From Luteolibacter algae (lineage in GTDB: Bacteria > Verrucomicrobiota > Verrucomicrobiia > Verrucomicrobiales > Akkermansiaceae), in contig NZ_JBHUIT010000001.1 in NCBI RefSeq assembly GCF_042683045.1, positions 62,001 to 126,000 of the forward strand: a stretch of 64,000 nucleotides of DNA, given 5' to 3'. Every line of letters starts with the position of its first letter. The first letter of the stretch is position 1. Below are positions 45,679 to 54,265 of this stretch, in pieces. Both the position numbers and the translations under genes were made by a program. Under the pieces are notes generated by a model that saw only the letters and a program-made list of their open reading frames with translations, ran no database searches and was not told where the DNA came from.

Positions 45679-46617
45679 ATGAAAACAACCAGCCACCCGG
45701 CTGCCTTAAAGGTAGTCACCCTTGCCTCGTGCGCACTTGCCGCATGGTCCCCGCTAGCTATTGCCGGAAACGGAAATGGTAACAATGGAAACGGCAATGG
45801 AAATAGCAGTAGTAACGGAAATAGTAGTAATAGCAGCGATAGCGCGAACACCAATACCATCCCTGCAATTCCCGTAGGCTGGTTGACCGCATTCCCCACC
45901 GTGGTCCAAACTGGAACAAAGCCCACCTTGAGTTGGTCGATTACGTATCCATCGATTGTGAAAGACTATGTGGATATCATTCCGCCGGCAACGGTAGATC
46001 CCAAGGAGGAACTGGATGTGGAAGTGCGTGTATTGGGTAACGGAGTGACGGTTAGTTCCGGTTATTCGTACAATTTTGTAAACGCCGAGGCTCAGCTGAG
46101 TTTCAATGGAGGAAACTATCAAAGGATTTTTTATGGAACCAACTACCACGTAAATCCAAATACAGTTGTGTGGAGTAAGAAAAAGGTCCAGCCACATCAA
46201 ACGCTTCGGTTCGGTGGTCGCTACTACTATAATGGATGGGGCACGACGTATACATCTTCCAAAGGCACACAAAATGTGCGGACTCTGGTAAATGGGGATA
46301 TTCCTCCAACTAAAGTGCCAATGTATTCAGCGCCCAGCCTTGAGGATTTTATCAAGCCGTATCTGGATAAAGAGGGTCGGGTGAAAATCGGTCCAATGGA
46401 TGTTATTGTCTTTATGGAGCTTACCCACTCGGATTATCAACAGTATGATCAGGGTTATGATCTTCAGGATATGGTTTTGCTCGTGACATTTACTTCCAAT
46501 CAGCCGAAAAACAATAACGGACATGGAAATAACGTTGATGGGATAGATTCGAGTAATCCCGGGAAAGCGAATTTCATGGAATACGATACTGATCCGAACG
46601 TGGATGACGAGAGGTAA
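45679..46617 (+). CDS. Secreted Asn/Gly/Ser-rich protein of unknown function
   Basis: A 312-residue exported protein with a signal peptide (about residues 1-29) and a low-complexity stretch of Gly, Asn and Ser from residue 30 to about 60, encoded by near-repeats of GGAAATGG-like DNA. A beta-rich domain of about 250 residues follows, with aromatic motifs such as RFGGRYYYNGWGTTYTS and a late MDVIVFMELTHSDYQQYDQG. The low-complexity region is a likely linker or surface-exposed spacer. It is the first of three closely spaced secreted genes (54 and 9 bases between them), so they are probably one operon. No function is recognised. Confidence 0.8.
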   Translation: MKTTSHPAALKVVTLASCALAAWSPLAIAGNGNGNNGNGNGNSSSNGNSSNSSDSANTNTIPAIPVGWLTAFPTVVQTGTKPTLSWSITYPSIVKDYVDIIPPATVDPKEELDVEVRVLGNGVTVSSGYSYNFVNAEAQLSFNGGNYQRIFYGTNYHVNPNTVVWSKKKVQPHQTLRFGGRYYYNGWGTTYTSSKGTQNVRTLVNGDIPPTKVPMYSAPSLEDFIKPYLDKEGRVKIGPMDVIVFMELTHSDYQQYDQGYDLQDMVLLVTFTSNQPKNNNGHGNNVDGIDSSNPGKANFMEYDTDPNVDDER

Positions 46618-46671
46618 GCGCCTCTTTTCTCCGCATTGCGCGGGCTACTCACTTTTAAAACCTACAGCATC

Positions 46672-47220
46672 ATGAAAACAAACCTTTTGCCTCTGCTGAT
46701 CGCTTGTGGAGCTCTGACCTCTGCAGCGGCTCAAGAGCAAGGAACCAAGCCTGTTTACAGGGATGCTGAAACCCACGAGCAGATAGCGAAGAAATTACAG
46801 GTTTCTGCAGCGCATAATCCAATGGCCGCGTTGGCACCTTCCGAAGGGGAAGATCCGTCCCTGAAAAATCGGCCGGTCGATATCGTCAGCTCATCTGATG
46901 CCATCACGTTCAATGGCGTGACCACTCTGGTGCCGAAAAAGGCAATCATGCGGATCCCGGAATTCTATCAGGACAGGGTGAATAACCACACTCCGGGGGC
47001 ACGAGTTGTCGGCTGGACGGAATTTTATACTCTCAACCGAGGCTGGATTACGACTGTGGAGGTTTCCCGTTCTCAAGCGGAAGGGAAGGTAGCTTTACCG
47101 GAAGGGCTTACCGAGAACCTTAAGAAAAACCGCAACCTGATTATTGCGACCTATTCGACCGGCCCGATTTCTCTATTGCCCTTGAAGGAAACCGGGGAAA
47201 AAGACCAAGCCCCCAACTAA
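46672..47220 (+). CDS. Secreted protein of unknown function (middle of trio)
   Basis: A 182-residue exported protein using the ATG at 46672, whose signal peptide (MKTNLLPLLIACGALTSAAA) fits better than the upstream start at 46636. The body is soluble, with no low-complexity stretch. It lies 54 bases after the Asn/Gly-rich gene and 9 bases before the next secreted gene. I do not recognise a family. The middle position in a tight cluster suggests a shared pathway with its neighbours. Confidence 0.75.
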   Translation: MKTNLLPLLIACGALTSAAAQEQGTKPVYRDAETHEQIAKKLQVSAAHNPMAALAPSEGEDPSLKNRPVDIVSSSDAITFNGVTTLVPKKAIMRIPEFYQDRVNNHTPGARVVGWTEFYTLNRGWITTVEVSRSQAEGKVALPEGLTENLKKNRNLIIATYSTGPISLLPLKETGEKDQAPN

Positions 47221-47229
47221 AAAGCCGGC

Positions 47230-48267
47230 ATGAAATTCCCAGAAATATCCACTGCCTGCCTTTTGGCACTACTCTCATTCTCTGCTGGAAAGGCAGAAAA
47301 CGAAGATTTTCAGAATTTCATGCGGCAGGTTCAGCTGCCATACGATGGAAGCGAAGGGATTGTCTGGAACGTGCCGGTGGAATCTTCCGGTGAGCAGCTT
47401 TCGCCTCTTGAGATTAATCCCGGTGGTGCTCGCTTTGAGCTCCATACCGTGCTTTCGGATCCATTCAAAGGTTATCTTCTGGATACCAAATATGTCGGTG
47501 CGTATGTCCCGGTTGCCGAGGTTCAGATCCGCACGGAAGATCCTTATGAAACGATTCCCAGAACCCGGGCCGACCGTCCTTTTTATGTGCAAATCACAAC
47601 AAATGGCATGCGCAATGGTGCTGATGATCCGGAAGCCTCGAAGAAGGTGAAGGTGCTTCACCACGTGCAATCCTACGGGATTGGCGGGGATGGCTCCGGT
47701 GTGGACCGCACCCAAGCGATCCTGCACGGACAGGGTTACATTGAGAGCAATGGAGAGCATACACTCAGCTACCTGGTGAGTTCGGTGCCTGGGGCCGATC
47801 GATCGAAGATCCGTGGAGAAGAAAGGTTTTCGGTTTATTCCCTGGAGGATTACCAGGCTCCGGAATCCCATCTGGACTCCCTGTTTGTTCAGATCTGGCC
47901 GGTTGCGGATGGGCAAATTACGGGGATCGAGCAAGGGCAGTTGATAAAATTCGAAGCTCCTCCAATCAATATATCGGTAAATGATATCTATCCCAGTGCC
48001 ACGATCTATGCCCAGGTTTACCAAGGTGATCAAAATCTCGGCACGGAAGGCGCGGTCGTTCCCGGCTCATCCGTGGTGGTCAATGAGGCAGTGCCGCAAA
48101 GCCGTATCTTACAACTGCAAGAGTGGGATCACGTGATTACGGGGGATGGCAAGTGGACCCTGGAGCTGCTAACGTCCACTCCGTTCGGCATAGATCGTCT
48201 CGACTGGATCACCTTCGAGGTGGACCGCACGATTTCAGTCAATGGCTCGGTGACGACTGTTGAATGA
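47230..48267 (+). CDS. Secreted protein of unknown function (end of trio)
   Basis: A 345-residue exported protein with a signal peptide (about residues 1-22) and a soluble body. Segments such as IIRTEDPYETIPRTRADRPF-like strands and YLVSSVPGADRSKIRGEERF suggest a beta-rich, possibly carbohydrate- or protein-binding fold; I see no catalytic motif. It begins 9 bases after the previous gene, so it is co-transcribed. It ends 8 bases before a gene on the other strand. Function is unknown. Confidence 0.78.
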   Translation: MKFPEISTACLLALLSFSAGKAENEDFQNFMRQVQLPYDGSEGIVWNVPVESSGEQLSPLEINPGGARFELHTVLSDPFKGYLLDTKYVGAYVPVAEVQIRTEDPYETIPRTRADRPFYVQITTNGMRNGADDPEASKKVKVLHHVQSYGIGGDGSGVDRTQAILHGQGYIESNGEHTLSYLVSSVPGADRSKIRGEERFSVYSLEDYQAPESHLDSLFVQIWPVADGQITGIEQGQLIKFEAPPINISVNDIYPSATIYAQVYQGDQNLGTEGAVVPGSSVVVNEAVPQSRILQLQEWDHVITGDGKWTLELLTSTPFGIDRLDWITFEVDRTISVNGSVTTVE

Positions 48268-48275
48268 ACAATTTT

Positions 48276-48890
48276 CTATTCCGCTGATTTTTTAGCCAAT
48301 TCCATTTTATAATTATCATTCCTATAGATTAGAGAAAACTTAGCCTCTTTGGATTTCCGCAAAAGGTCCTCCATTTCTGTCCAAGCTATTAATAGGAACA
48401 CCCCCCGCACTGGTTCCCGATGAAAAGACTGCGTCCTAATCACAAATTGATCTTCAACGATTTTTCGTTGTTGATTGGGCAAGAGCGTTCCCTGCTCCAA
48501 GGTGATTTGCTTCCTCATTTTCTCAAATCTCGTCTCCATCATATCAACGGTGGCAGAGGGATCGCTGTAATGAACGGTCATTTCAAAAAGGCCTCCATTG
48601 AGGAATTTGCCTTCCACGGAGGAAGCGGGAGAACCTGGCAGCAGGCCCTGGCGCGGCTTAATGTTGAGAATGCGCAATCCAGGTTGATCCCCCGGGATGG
48701 AAATTGTAAGGTCCAGCGAATGTTTGGAGGACCAAGATATCAACTTTTCCGGAGAATCGCCCCATTTCAGGCCAAAGGGAGGATCAAGAATCGTCCGGGC
48801 ATTGCAGATCGAAAAGCTGACGAAAAGGAAGATCACGAAAGCGAAGCTCGCGCGGAATTTCCATCCTGGTCCCGTATCGGCAATTCTCAC
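48276..48890 (-). CDS. Exported protein of unknown function opposite the pilin-like operon
   Basis: A 204-residue protein starting at a GTG at 48890, with a hydrophobic signal-like segment (about residues 13-28, FRASFAFVIFLFVSFSICNA). The rest is soluble and charged, with a WGDSPEKLISW segment similar to short domains found in secreted proteins with weak sequence conservation. It is divergent from the pilin-like gene, whose GTG is the very next base, so there is no promoter space between the two starts and one start must be further inside. The family is unknown. Confidence 0.7.
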   Translation of the reverse strand: MRIADTGPGWKFRASFAFVIFLFVSFSICNARTILDPPFGLKWGDSPEKLISWSSKHSLDLTISIPGDQPGLRILNIKPRQGLLPGSPASSVEGKFLNGGLFEMTVHYSDPSATVDMMETRFEKMRKQITLEQGTLLPNQQRKIVEDQFVIRTQSFHREPVRGVFLLIAWTEMEDLLRKSKEAKFSLIYRNDNYKMELAKKSAE

Positions 48891-49400
48891 GTGAAGACCT
48901 TCTCTCGTTCGGCATTGGTTCGCAAGCCACGAACGCAGAGAAGTGGCTTTGCCTTGGTAGAGGCAACGCTAGCCCTTTCAATTTTGTCTGTCGTGGGGCT
49001 GCTGCTGCTTAAGCTTTCGCTCAATGTGACTCAGCCCCGCCAATACGCGTTACAACAGATTTTATCCGACTCTTACCTAACATTTGAACGAGCCAGAGCG
49101 GAGCGTATCTCTTTTGAGGAGCTCGTCGGTGAGGATTCGCCATGGCCAGTATTTCCCGATGTGGCCGTGGAGAATGTGCAGATAGGAGCTCTTCCAGGCG
49201 GAGTGCCCGTAATGGGGGAAGTGACCCGGACCCGTGTGGCGGATACAAATAATTATCCGCCTGATGGGGATAGAAATAGTGTCGGGACTGTGGAGACCAA
49301 TCCGGCAGCGATGAAAATATGGAAGGTGCAGAGTGTTCTCCGCTATCAAATTTCAGAAAGAACCTATCTCAAATCCAGAACGCTTGTTCGAGCGCAATGA
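48891..49400 (+). CDS. Prepilin-like protein (type IV pilin N-terminus)
   Basis: A 169-residue protein starting at a GTG at 48891; a longer frame exists upstream but overlaps the opposite-strand gene. The N-terminus TQRSGFALVEATLALSILSV is a type IV prepilin leader and hydrophobic helix: cleavage is expected after Gly, giving FALVE with Glu5. The C-terminal part is soluble and small, as in minor pilins or pseudopilins. It resembles the verrucomicrobial cassette of pilin-like genes. Its stop overlaps the next start as ATGA. It is co-translated with a second prepilin-like gene and a large third gene. Confidence 0.85.
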   Translation: MKTFSRSALVRKPRTQRSGFALVEATLALSILSVVGLLLLKLSLNVTQPRQYALQQILSDSYLTFERARAERISFEELVGEDSPWPVFPDVAVENVQIGALPGGVPVMGEVTRTRVADTNNYPPDGDRNSVGTVETNPAAMKIWKVQSVLRYQISERTYLKSRTLVRAQ

Positions 49401-49924
49401 AAATCAAGACCCAACAAAAACGCAAAGGTTTCACACTTTTGGAGCTGACTGTGGCGATCATGGTTGGCATGTCGATAGGCGCGATGGTGCTGGCTATGCT
49501 GAACCAGCAGATCGCCTTTCTGAGAATTTTCAGAGCACAGAGCTTTTTGAACGAAGAGGCACCGCTCATTAGCGCGCATGTATCCAAATTATTGATCAAT
49601 GCGGAGCGTTTCAGTCTTTACGGTTCATTGGACGACGCATTAGCAGCACGGAATCCGCGGCTGGGGGATTCTCCGGTTATGGTGCTGAGGTTCCGCCAGC
49701 CGGATGGCTCTATCCGTGAAGGGATCCTTTCGTGGGACGATCTAGGGCAAGGAGACGCGCTTTACTATTACGTGAGACCTCTCGCAGGCGCGTTGGGCGA
49801 GCCGGAATGGGCAGTGACCAATAAGCCCACGAGGGTTAGTTTTTTCGTGGAAGATGGAATAATCCGCACGCTTTTGGTAGGCCCGGCTCGTGAACAGATA
49901 ACTTTTTCGGGAGCAATGCAATGA
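49397..49924 (+). CDS. Prepilin-like protein, second of the operon
   Basis: A 175-residue protein that starts at the ATG in the ATGA overlap with the previous gene. The leader KIKTQQKRKG and helix FTLLELTVAIMVGMSIGAMV form a classic type IV prepilin N-terminus with Glu at position 5 of the mature chain. The soluble C-terminal part (about residues 60-175) has no family match by eye. It overlaps the next gene as ATGA too. By analogy it is a minor pilin or pseudopilin of the same apparatus. Confidence 0.88.
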   Translation: MKIKTQQKRKGFTLLELTVAIMVGMSIGAMVLAMLNQQIAFLRIFRAQSFLNEEAPLISAHVSKLLINAERFSLYGSLDDALAARNPRLGDSPVMVLRFRQPDGSIREGILSWDDLGQGDALYYYVRPLAGALGEPEWAVTNKPTRVSFFVEDGIIRTLLVGPAREQITFSGAMQ

Positions 49925-52119
49925 AGACATCTTTACATAAAAAATATCCTGCAGGTTATGTATCACTGCTTGTAGTGGTTACAATGAGCCTGTTCATGCT
50001 GCTGATGATGGTTTTCGCCTATAAGCGTGCGCTCAATGTCCAAGCTGTGCAGGCGGATATACAGACCCAGACAGACTATCGGGAAAAGGAGGAGACAATC
50101 CTCCGCTCCATTGTCGCAATCACGCCGAACCGGGCCATCGGTGCGATGCAGGACGGTTCAGGAGCCGATGACGGTGCAAACAGCCGGTCTCTGCGGTTTG
50201 TAAATATTTTCAGGGAAGCGTTGATACAATCAAACGCAGCGACATCAGTTTCGCCGGAGCTGCTGGAAAGCATGGATTTAGCAGACGTGTATACTGGAAA
50301 TACCGGAGATTCCCGTTTGAATGCCACGGGTCGAATGTTCAAATCGATCCTCCGCAACACTGGAAATGTGACGTCCGGCTTGAACCGGAGCGCCGACGAT
50401 CTGGGTGAAGGGTTTCCTCCAGCCTTGAACTCGGACAATACAATATCCGATGACGATATTTACCCGTTGATCACCGACGAAAAGAAATATGGCGCCCTGG
50501 CGTTGGCATCCGATCCCGATCTCCTGGATCCGGACGACGATGAGAGATATGAAAAATTCAACTTGCTCCGATATCCCCAGATAAACTTCGGGTATTCGCG
50601 GCCCGGAGATCCCTTCGTGGCTAAGCGAAATTGGTGGGCATTTACCATGGATCTGGCTGATCACGATGATAATGTCACGCGCTTGGCTCGCTTCCGCCGT
50701 CAATTTGTCCTCTCAATCTACGAAATTCCGTCCCAGCTACCGATCTCGGCGAGCTCCTTCATGGCTCTGGGGCAACATGCCAGCGGTGAAGCCTGGGATC
50801 AGAATAGAGTGAATATCGAGGGGAATATCTTTGCCGGTCGTGCCCAGGTAGAGGGGGATACAGCCTTGGAGGGTCTGGCCAGTCGACGTGGTTTCGAGCT
50901 TGATAATAATTCCACGATTGGCGGGCAGAATTTCACGGGAAATCCATTCGAACCGGGGGTTAGGGAAAGATTCCGGCTGACGGAGGGCGATTTTTTCCCT
51001 GTCTCTTTGTCGTCAGAAAGCGGGAAAGCTGCTTTTGTTCCAATCAACCGTGGGGAAGATTATTTTGATCGATTTGCCCATATTCCGGCAGTTGATACCT
51101 TATCTCCCACATCGTGGGATGACTATTCCGTTGGTGCGCTGCAGTGTAAAATGCAACTGGATATAAAAGATGCTGCGCCGGATGGGAGTATCACAGAATT
51201 AAGGTTTTCTTATTATAGGAACGGGAGGCGGCAGAGTTTGGATATTCCGGTAGCGGCCGGTGTGGTCTCGGATTTGCAGGAAGGCTATACTCGCTCGGTC
51301 GGGGAAAATTACTCCGCGACGTTTACGACGCCGGTTGACCTGGCTTACGGAGAAAACGGTCATTACTATTATATCTATAATTTCACTGGAACGGTGAGAT
51401 TCGACAACTCAACCTTCGGAGATCCCATCCGCGGAACCTACAAATATGGCTATTGGCGAACGCATATCCCGATGCCGTTTGAAAAGAAGACTCTCGATCA
51501 CAATCTCCAGCCTTGTATCGCGATTTATCCGCAGCGGTTCAGAGCTTATCTGGCGGCGCTGGGAGCCGATGGTCTGGACGTAAATAATTCATTGGTCATC
51601 AATGTGGATTATCCCGGGAGCTCCAATCTGGCTCCGCCGCAAACAGCCTCCGGGCACGGTGCTTATCGCCAGGAAAGCGACTACGGCTTGATTCTTCAGG
51701 AATGTTCGGATCTGACGGACTTTTCCACGGGTTTCTCGCTGGTCACGAACCTTCGCTTGTATATTGGAGATGATTTCAATGTCACTCCTGCGACCCAGAT
51801 CCCTGATGGTTATACTCCTCCGACGGGAAGGATCTATTATCCTCCGTGTTCGCTCTTTTCACCGGAGAAGCGTTACGGTGTCTCATATGCTCCCTACGCG
51901 GTAGAGCTTTCGGGGCAGATTGGCTCGGTAGCCAGCGAGAATGCCGTTAATCCTGTCCATCCTCTGGATGCCACCGATGTAACCGGCAGTATAATGGAAG
52001 CAGAGCGCCTTAGGGTGAATCTTTCAACGATCAGTCATCCTGCTGAGCTGCCGCCCATCACTATGATGAATTGGCTTATCCTGTTGGAAGAACGGCGGGC
52101 GGAATTCTACGGAAACTAA
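49921..52119 (+). CDS. Large protein with PilX/GspK-like N-terminus
   Basis: A 732-residue protein with a short basic leader (MKTSLHKKYPAG) and a single hydrophobic helix (YVSLLVVVTMSLFMLLMMVF) that resembles the N-terminus of PilX- or GspK-type pseudopilins, in that Glu5 is absent. The remainder is a large exported beta-rich body with regions such as GQHASGEAWDQNRVNIEGNI. Its coupling by ATGA overlaps to two prepilin-like genes makes it the tip or large minor component of the same structure. It could be compared with the long protein of the Verrucomicrobia-Chthoniobacter cassettes, which also accompanies small pilin-like genes. The role is unknown. Confidence 0.72.
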   Translation: MKTSLHKKYPAGYVSLLVVVTMSLFMLLMMVFAYKRALNVQAVQADIQTQTDYREKEETILRSIVAITPNRAIGAMQDGSGADDGANSRSLRFVNIFREALIQSNAATSVSPELLESMDLADVYTGNTGDSRLNATGRMFKSILRNTGNVTSGLNRSADDLGEGFPPALNSDNTISDDDIYPLITDEKKYGALALASDPDLLDPDDDERYEKFNLLRYPQINFGYSRPGDPFVAKRNWWAFTMDLADHDDNVTRLARFRRQFVLSIYEIPSQLPISASSFMALGQHASGEAWDQNRVNIEGNIFAGRAQVEGDTALEGLASRRGFELDNNSTIGGQNFTGNPFEPGVRERFRLTEGDFFPVSLSSESGKAAFVPINRGEDYFDRFAHIPAVDTLSPTSWDDYSVGALQCKMQLDIKDAAPDGSITELRFSYYRNGRRQSLDIPVAAGVVSDLQEGYTRSVGENYSATFTTPVDLAYGENGHYYYIYNFTGTVRFDNSTFGDPIRGTYKYGYWRTHIPMPFEKKTLDHNLQPCIAIYPQRFRAYLAALGADGLDVNNSLVINVDYPGSSNLAPPQTASGHGAYRQESDYGLILQECSDLTDFSTGFSLVTNLRLYIGDDFNVTPATQIPDGYTPPTGRIYYPPCSLFSPEKRYGVSYAPYAVELSGQIGSVASENAVNPVHPLDATDVTGSIMEAERLRVNLSTISHPAELPPITMMNWLILLEERRAEFYGN

Positions 52120-52227
52120 GAAGGTCTGACGTGATTTCTAGTCTCACCAATAGGTAGAGAAATTGTTGGGCAGACTAAGATTGATAGCTGCGGGTAAATA
52201 CGCGGAAGATGCGTAAGTGGCTGGAAA

Positions 52228-52302
52228 TGGTACACGAGGACGGGATCGAACCGCCGACCGACCCGGTGTAAACGGGTTGCTCTACCGCTGAGCTACTCGT
52301 GC
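52228..52302 (-). tRNA. tRNA-Val (anticodon TAC)
   Basis: On the minus strand GCACGAG begins the acceptor stem and pairs with CTCGTGT (first pair a G-U wobble); the D stem GCTC/GAGC, the anticodon stem ACCCG/CGGGT with loop TTTACAC, and the TTCGATC T-loop are all present. The anticodon TAC reads GTA for valine. CCA is encoded. The D-loop has AGCGGTA. This is a complete tRNA of 75 bases. Confidence 0.96.
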
Positions 52303-52547
52303 GCTCCAGCGGCGATAGCTTTCAGATGAAACGAGGTTCTTTGCAAGCTATTATTTGTTAATCTGAGCATTTTTTCGGTGCGATCCGGCAATCCCGATTG
52401 GTTGACAGCTTTGTCACAGGGAGTTTTTGGAATAAATGGGGCACCTGACGTTTCTTTCCGGTGACATTCGGGAGAAAATCACGCTGGCACGCAAGGTGCT
52501 AAAGATCTCCTGAGTATTGAATTACACTGTCACTGCTTGCACTGATT
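52303..52547. other. Intergenic region before the 127-aa gene
   Basis: 245 bases between a tRNA and a small gene. TTGACA occurs at 52402-52407 but no -10 box lies at a standard distance, so I cannot call a promoter. No other feature is seen. Confidence 0.4.
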
Positions 52548-52931
52548 ATGAACATGAATCATTACCATATCCCGTTGCCAGATGTGGCGACGGTCACACC
52601 GGAGCTGACGATGTCAGATACCTGGGACGTGGAGGCTGTTTCCTCATTGGTTCGCTCAAAAAGCAACCACGATGAAACTCCGGCCTTCCTATTCCTGGGA
52701 AAAAAAGAAGCTGAGTTGCTCAAAAAGCATCTCGCCGATGTATTCGGAGCGGAATCGGTTTCCACCTTAAACGATACCTATTACATGGGACTCGATGTCG
52801 TGGAGATTGATTGCGAGTCGTTCCTCTACGCAGGAGGTCGCAAGGCGGTAAGAACGCTTCAGGATCCAATTTCACGAAGGCCCGCGTGGCGCGATCGTGA
52901 ATCGGATGGCCTGTGGCAATTACGGCTTTGA
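52548..52931 (+). CDS. Small protein of unknown function
   Basis: A 127-residue soluble protein. The central segment TPAFLFLGKKEAELLKKHLA and the following strands with STLNDTYYMGLDVVEIDCES look like a small alpha/beta fold. There is no signal peptide. I do not recognise the family; it is conserved-looking in composition and has an ordinary start. It is followed by a terminator at 53056-53088, which also shows that the next gene, rsgA, begins later than its longest frame suggests. Confidence 0.6.
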   Translation: MNMNHYHIPLPDVATVTPELTMSDTWDVEAVSSLVRSKSNHDETPAFLFLGKKEAELLKKHLADVFGAESVSTLNDTYYMGLDVVEIDCESFLYAGGRKAVRTLQDPISRRPAWRDRESDGLWQLRL

Positions 52932-53055
52932 GGTTTACCGTTGTGTCCGCGAAAATTTGCAAAACTGGCGCGGCATCGGCAGAAACTAACTAGAGCGTCT
53001 GCCGATTCCGCTTCAAACGAAGTAAATTTCCCCGTGGCACATTGGACCGCGAATC

Positions 53056-53088
53056 AAAAGAGTGGAGCCAGGTGCCCCACTCTTTTTT
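53056..53088 (+). terminator. Rho-independent terminator after the 127-aa gene
   Basis: AAAAGAGTGG pairs with CCACTCTTTT around an 11-base loop, followed by two more T. It sits 124 bases after the stop of the small gene and inside the over-long 5' frame of rsgA, so the rsgA start is later. Confidence 0.85.
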
Positions 53089-53161
53089 CGTTTCATCGGA
53101 TCCCGTCATTTCACCGGAAAAACTCGAAATTCGGCAAAACGCCGCTATGCTTTGCGAACGC

Positions 53162-54265
53162 ATGACATTAGAGGAACTCGGTTGGAATCCAGAACTTGAA
53201 GCAGCATTTGAACCCTTTCGCGTGAAAGGCTTGGTTCCTGCTAGGCTGATCCGGGAGACATCGATCAATTTTTCGGCGTTCCTGGAAGGCGGAGAGGAGA
53301 TCGATACGATACTTTGCGGACGTTTGTGGAATGCCGCAGCAGTGGATTCAGATCTGCCGGCTGTTGGGGATTGGGTGGCAATCGAGCTCGGGAATGATCA
53401 ACAGCCACATATCATCCGGGGGCAGCTCCCCAGGAGGACGATTTTTTCCAGAAAAATGCCGGGCAATAGTAGTCAGGCCCAGGTTATCGGCACGAATATT
53501 GATATCGTTACGGTGGTTACCGATGCTGGGGCCGATTACAATCTCCGGAGGATGGAGCGGTATTTTGCGCTGATTCATCGGAGCGGAGCGGAGGCGGTTG
53601 TGCTTTTGAATAAATCCGATTTGTTTTCCAAAGAAGAACTCAGCCGGGCTGTTGATGAAATCTCGGCACTTTCGCCTGATGCGAAAATTCATATCACTTC
53701 CGCATTAAGGGGAGAGGGCCTGAAGGCAATAAAATCGCACCTGCGTCCCGGTATTACGATGTGCATCGTAGGATCCAGCGGCGTGGGCAAGTCGACTCTG
53801 GTGAACCAGCTTTACGGGGAGGAATGGCAGTGGACTAGCGAGGTGAACGAAGCGACCGGAAAGGGGAGGCACACGACAACGTGCCGCGAGCTGGTCCCGC
53901 TGGAAACCGGTGGAATGCTGATTGACAATCCCGGGATGCGGGAGATCCAGATGTGGACGGATGAGGAAACGCTCAGAGGCAGTTTTGAAGATGTTGAACG
54001 TCTTTCTGCAGAGTGTAGATTTTCTGATTGCAGCCACGGGAATGATGCCGGCTGCGCGATCCGTAAAGCGGTGGAGAGCGGAGAGCTTGATGCTGCCCGT
54101 TATGAATCTTATTTGAATCTTGATGAAGAAATCGAGGCCTTGAGAAAACGTGCGAAGAAGCGCCAAATGGCGACAGAACGTTGGCATAAACGAACTCATC
54201 GCGTTAAGGCCCGTAATCTCGACGATCGTATCCAACTTGAAAAAGATGCCCGTGGTGAAATTTAA
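53162..54265 (+). CDS. rsgA: Ribosome small-subunit biogenesis GTPase RsgA
   Basis: Circularly permuted GTPase that helps late maturation of the 30S subunit. I use the ATG at 53162, giving 367 residues beginning MTLEELGWNPELEAAFEPFR as in other RsgA proteins. An OB-fold precedes the GTPase; G4 is VVLLNKSDLF, then G1 GSSGVGKSTLVNQ, then G3 DNPGMRE, in the permuted order. The zinc-binding C-terminus has CRFSDCSHGNDAGC. The last bases overlap the MscS gene start. The longer frame is rejected because it contains a terminator. Confidence 0.96.
   Translation: MTLEELGWNPELEAAFEPFRVKGLVPARLIRETSINFSAFLEGGEEIDTILCGRLWNAAAVDSDLPAVGDWVAIELGNDQQPHIIRGQLPRRTIFSRKMPGNSSQAQVIGTNIDIVTVVTDAGADYNLRRMERYFALIHRSGAEAVVLLNKSDLFSKEELSRAVDEISALSPDAKIHITSALRGEGLKAIKSHLRPGITMCIVGSSGVGKSTLVNQLYGEEWQWTSEVNEATGKGRHTTTCRELVPLETGGMLIDNPGMREIQMWTDEETLRGSFEDVERLSAECRFSDCSHGNDAGCAIRKAVESGELDAARYESYLNLDEEIEALRKRAKKRQMATERWHKRTHRVKARNLDDRIQLEKDARGEI

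Noticed and set aside
48420..48890. 5' part of the long frame before the first prepilin-like gene
   Set aside because: It is antisense to the minus-strand exported protein and has no prepilin character before the GTG at 48891.
52402..52430. TTGACA as a promoter
   Set aside because: No -10-like box lies 16-18 bases downstream, so I did not call it.
53042..53161. Upstream extension of rsgA
   Set aside because: It contains a perfect terminator hairpin at 53056-53088 and no RsgA similarity; the family begins at the ATG at 53162.
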